Source: an uncultured Clostridia bacterium (GTDB taxonomy: Bacteria; Bacillota; Clostridia; Tissierellales; Peptoniphilaceae). From it: DNA of 64,000 nucleotides. The notes below the pieces were generated by a model. The model ran no database searches and had not been told where the DNA came from. It saw only the letters and a list, made by a program, of their open reading frames with translations. The stretch covers positions 6,115 to 70,114 of the forward strand of contig CAMYBS010000006.1 in NCBI GenBank assembly GCA_947254025.1, in the 5' to 3' direction. The position numbers and the translations under genes were made by a program. Below, piece by piece: positions 7,742-15,841 of the stretch (positions are counted from its first letter, which is position 1; every line of letters begins with the position of its first letter).

Positions 7742-8314
7742 TTACTCTCCATAATTTAATTTGTTTATGATAGAAAAGCCATCTACTACTTCAATCTCGC
7801 ATATCCTTGCGTTCTCTACTTTGAAATTGTAGTAAGCTTCAAGCTTGTCCACAACTATTGATAAAAGTGTCTTGATAAAACCTTCATGCGTTATGACAAC
7901 AATGTCCTCATTAAGTTTGGCCTTCTCTTTGTAAAAGTCCTCTGCACGCTCTCTTAGATCTGTGAATGATTCGCCGCCAGGAAACTTAAATGTGAAAGGC
8001 TCTTCAAAGCGCTTCTTCGTCTCTTCTGGATAGAGTTTTTCTAGCTCTTCGAAACTATGTCCTTGGAAGTCACCAAGGTCTATCTCTCTAACTCTCTCAT
8101 CTACTTCATAAGTCTCAACACCAAGTAAGTCTGCTGTCTCTTGTGCTCTCAATAAGTTAGAGACTATGACTTTTTTATCTTTAAGCTCTTTATACTCATC
8201 TCTTAAAGTCTTAACCTGTGCCTTACCATTTGCCGATAGCTTAGTATCAACACGTGATGTGATCTTCTTTAAATTGTCTTCTGACTCTCCATGTCTTATT
8301 AGATAAAATTTCAT
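7742..8314 (-). CDS. cobC: Alpha-ribazole phosphatase (histidine phosphatase family)
   Basis: A 190-aa phosphoglycerate-mutase-like phosphatase. The phospho-accepting His lies in RHGESEDN near residue 8, and the second catalytic His in VVITHEGF. An Arg and Glu of the active site are visible in NLLRAQETA and the VREIDLGDFQG segment. By position right after cobS it should remove the phosphate from alpha-ribazole 5'-phosphate or adenosylcobalamin 5'-phosphate in nucleotide-loop assembly. The family also contains general phosphatases, so the assignment relies on context. Confidence 0.85.
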   Translation of the reverse strand: MKFYLIRHGESEDNLKKITSRVDTKLSANGKAQVKTLRDEYKELKDKKVIVSNLLRAQETADLLGVETYEVDERVREIDLGDFQGHSFEELEKLYPEETKKRFEEPFTFKFPGGESFTDLRERAEDFYKEKAKLNEDIVVITHEGFIKTLLSIVVDKLEAYYNFKVENARICEIEVVDGFSIINKLNYGE

Positions 8315-8324
8315 ATTACCCCCT

Positions 8325-9044
8325 CTAGATTATGAATAAAGCGATAGTCTCAGCGAGTTCTATGGATGCTCCCATAGTGTCACCTGTCGCTCCGTCTATC
8401 TTCTTAAGTGAAATGATGTAAATAATTATAAAGATAAGCGCCTCTACTAATAAGTATAAAAGCACTTTGTAATCATAAAGTATGCTTGCAATTATAATTA
8501 CAAAGTTTGCAAAGTTTATAAGAAAGGTGCTTCTACTCTCTTTAAATGTTTTAAACAAGGTGCTACTGTCCGCGCTTTTAAAGTAGATAAAGGCATTCAT
8601 GGCTATCAACTTTGAGTATATAAATATGAATGTATAGTCCCACTTGAAGCCTTGTATTGCAATCTCTTTAAAGGCAAAAAACTTTGCTGCTAGAACTATG
8701 ACAATGCTTATAACGCCAAAGCTGCCAACGCCTGGGTCCTTCATTATGGCCTTCATCCTGTCCTTGCTTCTGTTCGATAAAAAAGCATCAGCTGTGTCGG
8801 ATAGGCCGTCCATATGTAGTGCGCCTGTTATGATTAAATAAAAAATGATGTTTAATAGAGCGACTAGCTCTGCAGAAATTTTATCACGTAAAAAAATGCT
8901 TGGAATAAACGTAAATAAAGCAATTAAAAAGCCAATAAGCGGAAAGAAAGTAAGCATAGCCCCAATATTCTTCTTATTGAAGTCTATGCCTATATTTATT
9001 GGAACTCTTGTCATAAATTGTAAAGCTAGTATAAGTCCTTTCAC
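8325..9044 (-). CDS. cobS: Adenosylcobinamide-GDP ribazoletransferase
   Basis: A 239-aa polytopic membrane enzyme that joins adenosylcobinamide-GDP to alpha-ribazole (phosphate), the last assembly step of cobalamin. Family marks are the N-terminal FMTRVPI segment, the acidic HMDGLSDTADAF motif near residue 80 that binds metal, and the DGATGDTMGA segment near the C-terminus. About six hydrophobic segments fit the inner-membrane location. The start overlaps the cobU stop by 4 bp, indicating coupling. Confidence 0.95.
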   Translation of the reverse strand: MKGLILALQFMTRVPINIGIDFNKKNIGAMLTFFPLIGFLIALFTFIPSIFLRDKISAELVALLNIIFYLIITGALHMDGLSDTADAFLSNRSKDRMKAIMKDPGVGSFGVISIVIVLAAKFFAFKEIAIQGFKWDYTFIFIYSKLIAMNAFIYFKSADSSTLFKTFKESRSTFLINFANFVIIIASILYDYKVLLYLLVEALIFIIIYIISLKKIDGATGDTMGASIELAETIALFII

Positions 9045-9574
9045 TTTATCTTCACTCCTATGGATGCGATGACGTAGTAAACTTCATCAGCGATTCTAGC
9101 GATGTATTGATTAATCTTGCCGTGTATGTCTCTAAAGAGCCTCGATAGTTTTGCTTCTGGCACAAGACCTGCACCTAGCTCTGATGAGACTATAATTATA
9201 TCTGCATCCTTTTCTCTTAGTCTTTTGAATAAGGTTTCAAGCTCTTTAAGTGCAAGCTCTTCGACTACGGCAGCATCTTCATCTCTAATGTCCCTATCTT
9301 CCAAGTAATCAAAGAGTATGTTTGTAAGCATATTTGTTACATCATCAAGAAAATAGTATTTAGTCTTCATGGCAATGCACGCAAAATCTTTATAAGCTTC
9401 TACGGTTTTCCACTGAGTATTGCGCCTTGCTTTATGAATTGCGATCCTTTTTTCAAACTCTTTATCAATGGCTTTAGCAGTGGCAATGTATGTTACATCG
9501 TCAAGGCCTTTATATATATCCTCGGCGAACTCGCTCTTGCCACTTCTCGCTCCACCCATTACAAGCTTAATCAT
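9041..9574 (-). CDS. cobU: Adenosylcobinamide kinase / guanylyltransferase
   Basis: A 177-aa bifunctional enzyme that phosphorylates adenosylcobinamide and then transfers GMP to it. The P-loop is MGGARSGKSEFAE at residues 6-18. The family segment RIAIHKARRNTQWKTVE contains the His that carries GMP in characterised CobU. The late motif VSSELGAGLVPEAKLSRLFR matches the family VTNEVG...P pattern. Length is normal. Its start overlaps the end of the upstream Cys-rich gene by 8 bp. Confidence 0.95.
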   Translation of the reverse strand: MIKLVMGGARSGKSEFAEDIYKGLDDVTYIATAKAIDKEFEKRIAIHKARRNTQWKTVEAYKDFACIAMKTKYYFLDDVTNMLTNILFDYLEDRDIRDEDAAVVEELALKELETLFKRLREKDADIIIVSSELGAGLVPEAKLSRLFRDIHGKINQYIARIADEVYYVIASIGVKIK

Positions 9575-9863
9575 TGTCTTTATTCATTTCTTTTTCAAGA
9601 TTAGCGATGTATTCTTCTGCTTTCTTTTGATTGTACTCTCTAAACTTATTGACGATGTAGTCGTATCCCTTTGGTCTATGAGGTAGTAAACAGTTTGAGC
9701 AGTCTTTTATACCTGCACTCATCTTGTAGTTGCCGCCGCACTCTTCCATTAGATAAAGTGGGCAGTAGCAGAACAAACAGTTGAAGTCGTCGACATTGTC
9801 AACCTTATGGCATGGCATGTAGGCACACTTCTTGTTATTAAAAAATCTATAAGAATCTTCCAT
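9567..9863 (-). CDS. Cysteine-rich small-domain protein
   Basis: A 98-aa protein with eight Cys and several His in the first 65 residues (including CAYMPCH, CLFCYC, EEC and DCSNC), then a charged helix. It fits the 'cysteine-rich small domain' family that recurs next to cobalamin genes; the biochemical role is not established, to my knowledge. The pattern implies bound zinc or an Fe-S cluster. I start at the ATG at 9863, which has GGAGG seven bases upstream and overlaps the cobK end by 17 bp; an ATG at 9878 is less likely. Its place in the middle of the operon argues for a role in corrin or cobalt handling. Confidence 0.78.
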   Translation of the reverse strand: MEDSYRFFNNKKCAYMPCHKVDNVDDFNCLFCYCPLYLMEECGGNYKMSAGIKDCSNCLLPHRPKGYDYIVNKFREYNQKKAEEYIANLEKEMNKDND

Positions 9864-10605
9864 AATTTGCCTCCACATAATTAATTACTTCGTCTATGCT
9901 GTGCATAGCGTTCTCTTCTTCTCTTGTAATTATAACACAAATAATATTTGTTTGTAAACATGCATCAAGTTTGGCATCGGTGCCACCGACCTTGCCACTC
10001 TCTTTGCTTACTAAGTACTTTATATCGTAGCGTTTAATCAAGGCTACGTTTTCTTCGAGTGTGAAGGGTCCCATCTGTGCAATGATGTTCTTCATCTCTA
10101 TGTGATTGTCATCGCACACCTTTATGCTCTCAGCACTTGGCAAGACTCTGTATATGAATCTGTTCTTGCCCCTCACCTTTTCAAAATCCTTTATCCTGTT
10201 CGAGCCTGTTGTGAATAAAAAATTTTCCTCTCTATCCTTTAGCGTGTCAATATACTTAAAGGCTGCTTCATATGATGGCACTCTGACTATGTTGTCCTTC
10301 TCTTCATAGTCCAAAATTCTTCTTGCATAACGAAGGTAGGCTATACTCATCTCTTTTGAAGCTTCACTTGCGTTCTTTGTAACCTCAACTGCGAATGGAT
10401 GTGAAGCGTCTATGATCATGTCAATGCCGTGTTCCTTGATGAAGTCCTTGAAGCCGTCTTTATTCATCCTGCCCATGATAAGGTCCTTCGATGCATAGAG
10501 CTTCTTACCACTTTCAGTAGCAACAGATAAGTAAAGTTCGTACTTACCCTTAAGTCTTTCGTATATCTCTTCGCCTTCGCTTGTGCCGCCTATGATTAGT
10601 ATCAT
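9847..10605 (-). CDS. cbiJ: Cobalt-precorrin-6A reductase
   Basis: A 252-aa reductase (CobK/CbiJ family) that reduces the macrocycle of cobalt-precorrin-6A. The N-terminal nucleotide-binding pattern is MILIIGGTSEGEEIYERL. Further family marks are MIIDASHPFA near residue 65, the LRYARR segment, FLFTTGSNRI, and the late LVSKESGKVGG motif. It overlaps the preceding cobJ stop by 4 bp. Length is as expected. Confidence 0.94.
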   Translation of the reverse strand: MILIIGGTSEGEEIYERLKGKYELYLSVATESGKKLYASKDLIMGRMNKDGFKDFIKEHGIDMIIDASHPFAVEVTKNASEASKEMSIAYLRYARRILDYEEKDNIVRVPSYEAAFKYIDTLKDREENFLFTTGSNRIKDFEKVRGKNRFIYRVLPSAESIKVCDDNHIEMKNIIAQMGPFTLEENVALIKRYDIKYLVSKESGKVGGTDAKLDACLQTNIICVIITREEENAMHSIDEVINYVEANYGRFL

Positions 10606-11321
10606 AGCTTGTATCCTCTAGGCGTAATGAACTTGCCGTCCTTGATGTAGCTTTGACTGTTGCCAACTATGACAGTCGTGTTCATCTCACAAAAGTCATA
10701 ATCAACATCATCAAGTGTACTTAGTCTGTAGTCCATGCCATCACGTAAGGCATTCTTAACCATGGCAATAGGTGTCTGCGCATCTCTATACTCTCTAATT
10801 ATATCAAGTGCTTCTTTTAAATTGTTCACTCTCTTCTTGCTCTTTGGATTGTAAAGCGCGATAACCATATCAGCGTCTGCGCAGTTTCTTACCCTCTTAA
10901 GTATAAGATCCCAGTCTGTTAGTAGGTCTGAAAGACTTATAAGAGCTGTGTCATGCATTAGAGGCGCACCAACAACGCTTGCTGATGAAAAAGCAGCGCT
11001 CACTCCAGGTACAACTTCTATGTTTATTGTCGGATCAATTTCATAAACAAGGCCTGCCATACCATATAGTCCTGAGTCACCTGTTGAGATGATGGCAACT
11101 GTCTTGCCCTTATTGTACTCATCAATAGCAAGCTGACATCTTTCTTTTTCGCCTGTCATGCCGGTCTTAATTATCTCCTTGCCACCGATGAAGTCCTCTA
11201 CATAGTCAAGGTACTTTGTATACGCAACAATTGTTTGCGCTTCTTTGATCGCGTCTACCGCCTTAAACGTCATATTCTCTTTTGAGCCGGGTCCTATGCC
11301 CACAACATATAATTTATTCAT
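10602..11321 (-). CDS. cbiH: Cobalt-precorrin-3 C17-methyltransferase
   Basis: A 239-aa SAM-dependent corrin methyltransferase (CobJ/CbiH) that methylates C17 and drives ring contraction. The tetrapyrrole methylase signature VVGIGPGSKENMT lies at residues 5-17. STGDSGLYGMAG is the SAM-loop motif near residue 80, and VVPGVSAAFSSASVVGAPL follows. HDTALISLSDLLTDW is typical of the CbiH subgroup. It starts 1 bp after the cbiG stop in a tightly packed operon. Confidence 0.95.
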   Translation of the reverse strand: MNKLYVVGIGPGSKENMTFKAVDAIKEAQTIVAYTKYLDYVEDFIGGKEIIKTGMTGEKERCQLAIDEYNKGKTVAIISTGDSGLYGMAGLVYEIDPTINIEVVPGVSAAFSSASVVGAPLMHDTALISLSDLLTDWDLILKRVRNCADADMVIALYNPKSKKRVNNLKEALDIIREYRDAQTPIAMVKNALRDGMDYRLSTLDDVDYDFCEMNTTVIVGNSQSYIKDGKFITPRGYKL

Positions 11322-11322
11322 T

Positions 11323-12282
11323 CTATATCTCCTCTGTTATTGAAAATGTTATTGAATCGATAATCTTCTTAGTTAATATAATCTTGCCGCCAAGTAGTTT
11401 AGCAGCCGCCTCACTAACTGCGTATGCGCCTGTGATTTTCTTAACGAAGTCGGACTTCTCCGAAACGTCCACCTCGTTGAGTTCGTCTGCCGTATAAAAA
11501 ATTAGCTCTCTATCATATTTTTTGCAAAGCTCAAGCAGAGCCTCTTCGTCCTTCTTTATATCAATTGATCCAAAACGTTTAATTGCCTTTGGACTTATAT
11601 TCATCTCCTTAAGCACTTCATGAAAGGCTTCTTCAAGCACATCAAAGTGAGTTCCACGTCTCAAGCCAATGCCCATATTGTATTTTTTCTTTATAATGTA
11701 AAGAGTCTTTTCATTGTCTTGTGCTTCGTAGTCTTCGCTTTGAATTATGAAGTAGTCTGCTTCGCTTTTATCACTTGTGAAATTATCATAGTTAAAGTTA
11801 AAATCATTTGCCTTTAGATAAATTTTTTTATTATTTACTATGGCACCCATAATTATGGTAAGAGCTTCTCTAGAGCTATACGCAAAGTCATTGTCCCTTA
11901 GGTAAATGTCAAGAGCTTCGAGGCCTCTGTTGTCTGAGGCTGTAGTTATAACCGGCTCTGCGCCTATAGTCTTGGCTATATCTATAGCTAGCTCATTGGC
12001 TCCGCCTATGTGACCCGACAGTAGCGATATGACGTGTCTTGCCTTGTCATCTATAACAAGGACTGCAGGATCTGTGTACTTGTCCTTTATCAAGGAAGCA
12101 ATCTTACGCACAGCTATGCCTGTTGCACTTATAAAGATGATGGTCTCAAGTGAAGACCACCTTTCTTCTAAGACCTTATCAATATTTTTATCCTTATAAA
12201 ATATCTCTACATCAAGACTCTTTGCTATGGACTTAGCTATAGCAAGACCAGCTTCAGTGTAGGTGATGATGATCTTATTCAT
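11323..12282 (-). CDS. cbiG: Cobalt-precorrin-5A hydrolase
   Basis: A 319-aa CbiG that opens the ring-A acetate delta-lactone and releases acetaldehyde in the anaerobic route. Family marks are the FISATGIAVRKIA segment, a conserved VLVIDD, HVISLLSGHIGGANELA near residue 100, and the C-terminal module with GIGLRRGT and FGSIDIKKDEEAL. I start at ATG 12282, inside the end of cbiF (8-bp overlap), because it opens directly with the domain; a longer frame to 12375 only duplicates cbiF sequence in another phase. Its presence marks the cobalt-early anaerobic pathway. Confidence 0.94.
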   Translation of the reverse strand: MNKIIITYTEAGLAIAKSIAKSLDVEIFYKDKNIDKVLEERWSSLETIIFISATGIAVRKIASLIKDKYTDPAVLVIDDKARHVISLLSGHIGGANELAIDIAKTIGAEPVITTASDNRGLEALDIYLRDNDFAYSSREALTIIMGAIVNNKKIYLKANDFNFNYDNFTSDKSEADYFIIQSEDYEAQDNEKTLYIIKKKYNMGIGLRRGTHFDVLEEAFHEVLKEMNISPKAIKRFGSIDIKKDEEALLELCKKYDRELIFYTADELNEVDVSEKSDFVKKITGAYAVSEAAAKLLGGKIILTKKIIDSITFSITEEI

Positions 12283-13039
12283 GTGCTTTTCTGTACTCAG
12301 TCGAGAAGCTTGGGTCATATAACTTACTTCTTTCGTAACGTGCGTTAATAAATTTACCAACAAGTATAAGAGCATGCTTAGTTATATTGTGCTCCTTGGC
12401 ATCCTTAACAAGGTTTGCGATATTAGTATAAATGATTTTTTCGTCAGCCCATGTAGCTTTATAAGCAATGACTACAGGCGTATTTGGATCTTCGTAACCT
12501 TCTAGCAGTGCCTCTTGAACCTTCTCTGTAAGTGATGCCGAAAGATATATCGCCATAGATGTCTTGTGTTTAGCAAGCTCAGCAAGCTTTTCAGTCTCAG
12601 GAACCTTTGTTCTTCCTTCCATACGAGTGATGATTAAAGTTTGACTAACTTCAGGTAGTGTAAATTCTTTCTCTATCCTAGCGCATGCAGCTGTTGCACT
12701 AGTTACACCTGGTATTACTTCGTACTTGTAGCCAAGCATGTCAAGCGCATCTATCTGCTCTTTAATTGCTCCATATATGCTTGGGTCGCCTGTATGTAGT
12801 CTAACTGTGTTTAGACCCGCCTCTTCAGCCTTTGTAAACTCTTCTATAACCTCTTCTAATGTCATCTTTGCTGAGTCAAAAACCTTTGCTCCTGTCTTTA
12901 TTCCAGATAGTATATCCTTCGATACTAAGGAGCCTGCATATATAATCACGTCCGCTGCGTTTAATAATTTTAGTCCCTTAACTGTAATTAAATCGCTGTC
13001 CCCAGGACCTGCGCCTACAAAACTAATCATTCTTTTCAC
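12275..13039 (-). CDS. cbiF: Cobalt-precorrin-4 C11-methyltransferase
   Basis: A 254-aa tetrapyrrole methylase (CbiF/CobM) that methylates C11. It begins MKRMISFVGAGPGDSDLITV, with the GAGPGD SAM motif. DVIIYAGSLV, LHTGDPSIYGAI, and VIPGVTSATAACARIEKEFT are characteristic of the C11 subgroup. The start overlaps the cbiT end by 17 bp. Confidence 0.96.
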   Translation of the reverse strand: MKRMISFVGAGPGDSDLITVKGLKLLNAADVIIYAGSLVSKDILSGIKTGAKVFDSAKMTLEEVIEEFTKAEEAGLNTVRLHTGDPSIYGAIKEQIDALDMLGYKYEVIPGVTSATAACARIEKEFTLPEVSQTLIITRMEGRTKVPETEKLAELAKHKTSMAIYLSASLTEKVQEALLEGYEDPNTPVVIAYKATWADEKIIYTNIANLVKDAKEHNITKHALILVGKFINARYERSKLYDPSFSTEYRKAHE

Positions 13040-13571
13040 CTCTCACAATAATCACTGGATTCTCAGCTATCATCATCTCTAGCTTCTCCGCCTTAGAAAC
13101 ATTTACCATGTATGTGTCTATGTTCTTATAATTTTTCTTCTTTAGCAAGTCTTTAAACTCATAAGCATTGTCAAAGATGATAAAGCTCGCAATAATCGTA
13201 AATTTATTATGCTCATCAAGCTTATCCATAATGCTCTCTAAATTTTTACCAGAACCGCCTATGTAGACCTTGTTAAAGTCCACTCCGTCCATGCCCTCAG
13301 GTGCCTTGCCCTTAATGAGCTTAACATTATTAAGTCCAAATTTTTCAAAATTTTTCTTTGCTACAGCTATGGCCTCGTCATCTCTTTCGATAGTAGTGAC
13401 CTCTTTACAAATGACTGCCATCTGGCAAGTGACACTGCCTGTGCCTGTGCCTATCTCCAAAACTTTGTCATCTTCGCTTACGTCTAATAAACTCACTATT
13501 GCATTTCTCTTTATGAACTTCGTCATTGGTACTTCGCCCCTGATAAAGTCCTCATCTTTAAACCACTTCAT
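13023..13571 (-). CDS. cbiT: Cobalt-precorrin-6B C15-methyltransferase (decarboxylating)
   Basis: A 182-aa class I SAM methyltransferase that methylates C15 and decarboxylates the ring-C acetate. The N-terminus has the family segment DEDFIRGEVPMTK. The SAM-binding motif is VLEIGTGTGSVTCQMA near residue 40, and acidic TTIERDDEA follows. It stands as a separate gene next to cbiE; in the aerobic pathway the two are fused as CobL. Overlaps: 14 bp with cbiE and 17 bp with cbiF. Confidence 0.95.
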   Translation of the reverse strand: MKWFKDEDFIRGEVPMTKFIKRNAIVSLLDVSEDDKVLEIGTGTGSVTCQMAVICKEVTTIERDDEAIAVAKKNFEKFGLNNVKLIKGKAPEGMDGVDFNKVYIGGSGKNLESIMDKLDEHNKFTIIASFIIFDNAYEFKDLLKKKNYKNIDTYMVNVSKAEKLEMMIAENPVIIVRGEKND

Positions 13572-14148
13572 TTATAATAATCACCACCGATAAACTATTT
13601 TCTATGTCAATGTCATCGTCTTCACCATAAGTTTTAATCACTTCACCGCTTTGCGATAAATTTGTGCCAACGATGTACTTTCTCTTTATGTTTTTCTCGT
13701 CCAAATACTTTTTAATTGTCCTTGGATTATTATCCTTGTCGCATAGAACTACAAGCTTGGCATTGTTCATTACAATGGTCTTGAAGTCGTCATCAAGCTC
13801 TCTACCATGTAGTGAATAAGTCTTTGCCTCGTTCCAATTAACTTGCACCTTGCTCATTAAGTATTGAAAAGCCGTTATAGATGGAATCACTTCGTCAATG
13901 GCTATGCCCTCACGCTTTAGATAGTCAACTGCGCCGTAGAAGGATGGGTCGCCTGATAATAATAAAACGCCTTCTTTAATATCTTTTAGATCTTTAACAG
14001 AGACTTCTTCTATGTGATTGAATTCATCTTCAAGCTCTTCCTTAACCCTTTTGAACGCGTATACCTTAGTAGCATTCTTAATCATTCTATATGCCCTCAC
14101 GCTCATATATTCACTTTTGCCTGGTCCTACTCCAACAACTATTAACAA
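13558..14148 (-). CDS. cbiE: Cobalt-precorrin-7 C5-methyltransferase
   Basis: A 196-aa tetrapyrrole methylase acting at C5. It opens with LIVVGVGPGKSEYMSVRAYR, and LLSGDPSFYGAVDYLKR is the second SAM-binding motif. VIPSITAFQYLMSKVQVNW and YSLHGRELDDD are typical of CbiE. It overlaps both neighbours in the operon by a few bases. Confidence 0.94.
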   Translation of the reverse strand: MLIVVGVGPGKSEYMSVRAYRMIKNATKVYAFKRVKEELEDEFNHIEEVSVKDLKDIKEGVLLLSGDPSFYGAVDYLKREGIAIDEVIPSITAFQYLMSKVQVNWNEAKTYSLHGRELDDDFKTIVMNNAKLVVLCDKDNNPRTIKKYLDEKNIKRKYIVGTNLSQSGEVIKTYGEDDDIDIENSLSVVIIINEVV

Positions 14149-15209
14149 TCTAATACTCCTTTTTCAAACGAATATACTTTTACATCTACATCAAGTGAGT
14201 CATCTTTTAGGTAAGTCTTGACTCTCTTTGCACAGCCTTCCTCCATAGCACATAAAACATCTTTGTAGCCGTTGTCATAAAGGTAGTTGTAGCACTTCTC
14301 AGCTGTTATAAATTCATCAACTTCTTTAATTACTTCATAAGGCTTATTCATCATCGCAAGGTAATACACGAAGGCCTCCATACGCGTATCGGCGTTCTTT
14401 GAATGCGTGTTGAAGACGCCTATCGATAACTTTGCAAACTTGCCTATGTGACCAATAAGAGTCATCTTTCTAAAACCGATTTCGTAAGCCATCTTTAGTG
14501 AGTCGCCAATGTAGTTACTAGTTAAAACAGCATTTTCTTTTATACCAATGCTCTTTGCTTCTTTAAGACCGTGACTACCCGGTGTAAGAACTATCTCCTT
14601 CGCACCCTTATCAAGATAAAGAGTTTTTATCTCCAAGTTTATGGTCTTTAGTAGAGCGTCCTCGCTCATAGGCTTGACAAGACCTGTTGATCCAATTATT
14701 GATATGCCGCCTTCTATACCAATGTTTGGGTTGAAAGTCTTCTTACCGATTTCAACACCCATAGGCGTAAATATAGTAACGTCGGCTCCCTTATCTGTTA
14801 AGAGCTCAACCTCTTTAGTAATCATCTCTCTTGGCACCTTGTTTATCGCATACTCACCCTTCTTACCGAAGATTGAATCATTTGTGTAAATACCAACGCC
14901 TACGCCACCTTTGATAATGACCTTGCCGTCATTTCTTAAAGATACTTTAGAGAAGATCTCTATGCCATTAGTCTGGTCTGGGTCATCACCTGCGTCCTTT
15001 ATAACTGAGCTTATGGCATATCCATCACCCTTCTCATTAGAATTGATGGCGACGTTTATGCACTCCTTGCAAGGCAGTACTATTTCGTATTCACCTATAG
15101 GTCCATCTAAAATGTTTGTAAGCGCTGCATGTGTTGCAACCGCTGCACAAGTGCCTGTCGTATAACCATATCTAAGGCTCTTGCCATCAACTATATCGTA
15201 CTTGTTCAT
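14142..15209 (-). CDS. cbiD: Cobalt-precorrin-5B C1-methyltransferase
   Basis: A 355-aa CbiD, the C1-methyltransferase specific to the anaerobic route. The N-terminal signature RYGYTTGTCAAVATHAAL, the IKDAGDDPDQTNG segment near residue 75, and GSTGLVKPMSEDAL are strong family matches. Later marks are LTPGSHG and MTLIGHIGKFAKLSIGVFNT. Length is normal. It overlaps cbiE (7 bp) and cbiC (4 bp). Confidence 0.97.
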   Translation of the reverse strand: MNKYDIVDGKSLRYGYTTGTCAAVATHAALTNILDGPIGEYEIVLPCKECINVAINSNEKGDGYAISSVIKDAGDDPDQTNGIEIFSKVSLRNDGKVIIKGGVGVGIYTNDSIFGKKGEYAINKVPREMITKEVELLTDKGADVTIFTPMGVEIGKKTFNPNIGIEGGISIIGSTGLVKPMSEDALLKTINLEIKTLYLDKGAKEIVLTPGSHGLKEAKSIGIKENAVLTSNYIGDSLKMAYEIGFRKMTLIGHIGKFAKLSIGVFNTHSKNADTRMEAFVYYLAMMNKPYEVIKEVDEFITAEKCYNYLYDNGYKDVLCAMEEGCAKRVKTYLKDDSLDVDVKVYSFEKGVLDC

Positions 15210-15841
15210 TTTCTGTATAAGATATATAAAAGTGCGTTGATTATGGACGCTGCTACGTTTGAGCCGCCCTTGTTACCAACTGTCGAGATTTGAGCTATGC
15301 CTACTTCTCTAAGCGCTTCCTTCGACTCAGCTGCTCCTACGAAGCCTACTGGCACGCCAATAACAGCCTTAGGATGAATTTTTTCTTCCTTGATCAGTTC
15401 TATGATTCTATATAGAGCTGTTGGCGCATTGCCTACTGAGTAGATGGCAATGTCTTCGCCTATAGTCTTATCTATGGCTTGGTAGCTTCTTGTTGTGCCT
15501 TTTTCCTTAGCAAGCTCCCTTACGTCGTCGTCCTTAATGTGATTAATGATCTCACAGTTAAGCTTTTTTAAGCTAGTTTCATTCACGCCTGCCATAGTCA
15601 TCCTTGTGTCTGTATAAATCTTGGCGCCGTTCTTAAGTGCATCAAGTGCTTCATCAAGGAAATTATTTCTTATATCGATTATGTTTTTATAATCAAAGTC
15701 GCCTGTCGAGTGAATCATTCTCTTCACTATAAGATTTTCAGTATCAGTAAATTTTGTTCCTACAAGCTCCTTGTCGATTATATCCATACTTGTGTTTTCT
15801 ATGTTCATAGGGTTGTTATCGTAATTATACATCCTTTTCAC
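15206..15841 (-). CDS. cbiC: Cobalt-precorrin-8 methylmutase
   Basis: A 211-aa mutase that moves the methyl group from C11 to C12, giving cobyrinate. The catalytic His lies in RMIHSTGDFDY near residue 48. TDTRMTMAGVNE, AIYSVGNAPTAL and VIGVPVGFVGAAESKEAL are the family core, and VGNKGGSNVAASIINAL ends the protein. Its start overlaps cbiA by 17 bp. Confidence 0.97.
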   Translation of the reverse strand: MKRMYNYDNNPMNIENTSMDIIDKELVGTKFTDTENLIVKRMIHSTGDFDYKNIIDIRNNFLDEALDALKNGAKIYTDTRMTMAGVNETSLKKLNCEIINHIKDDDVRELAKEKGTTRSYQAIDKTIGEDIAIYSVGNAPTALYRIIELIKEEKIHPKAVIGVPVGFVGAAESKEALREVGIAQISTVGNKGGSNVAASIINALLYILYRK

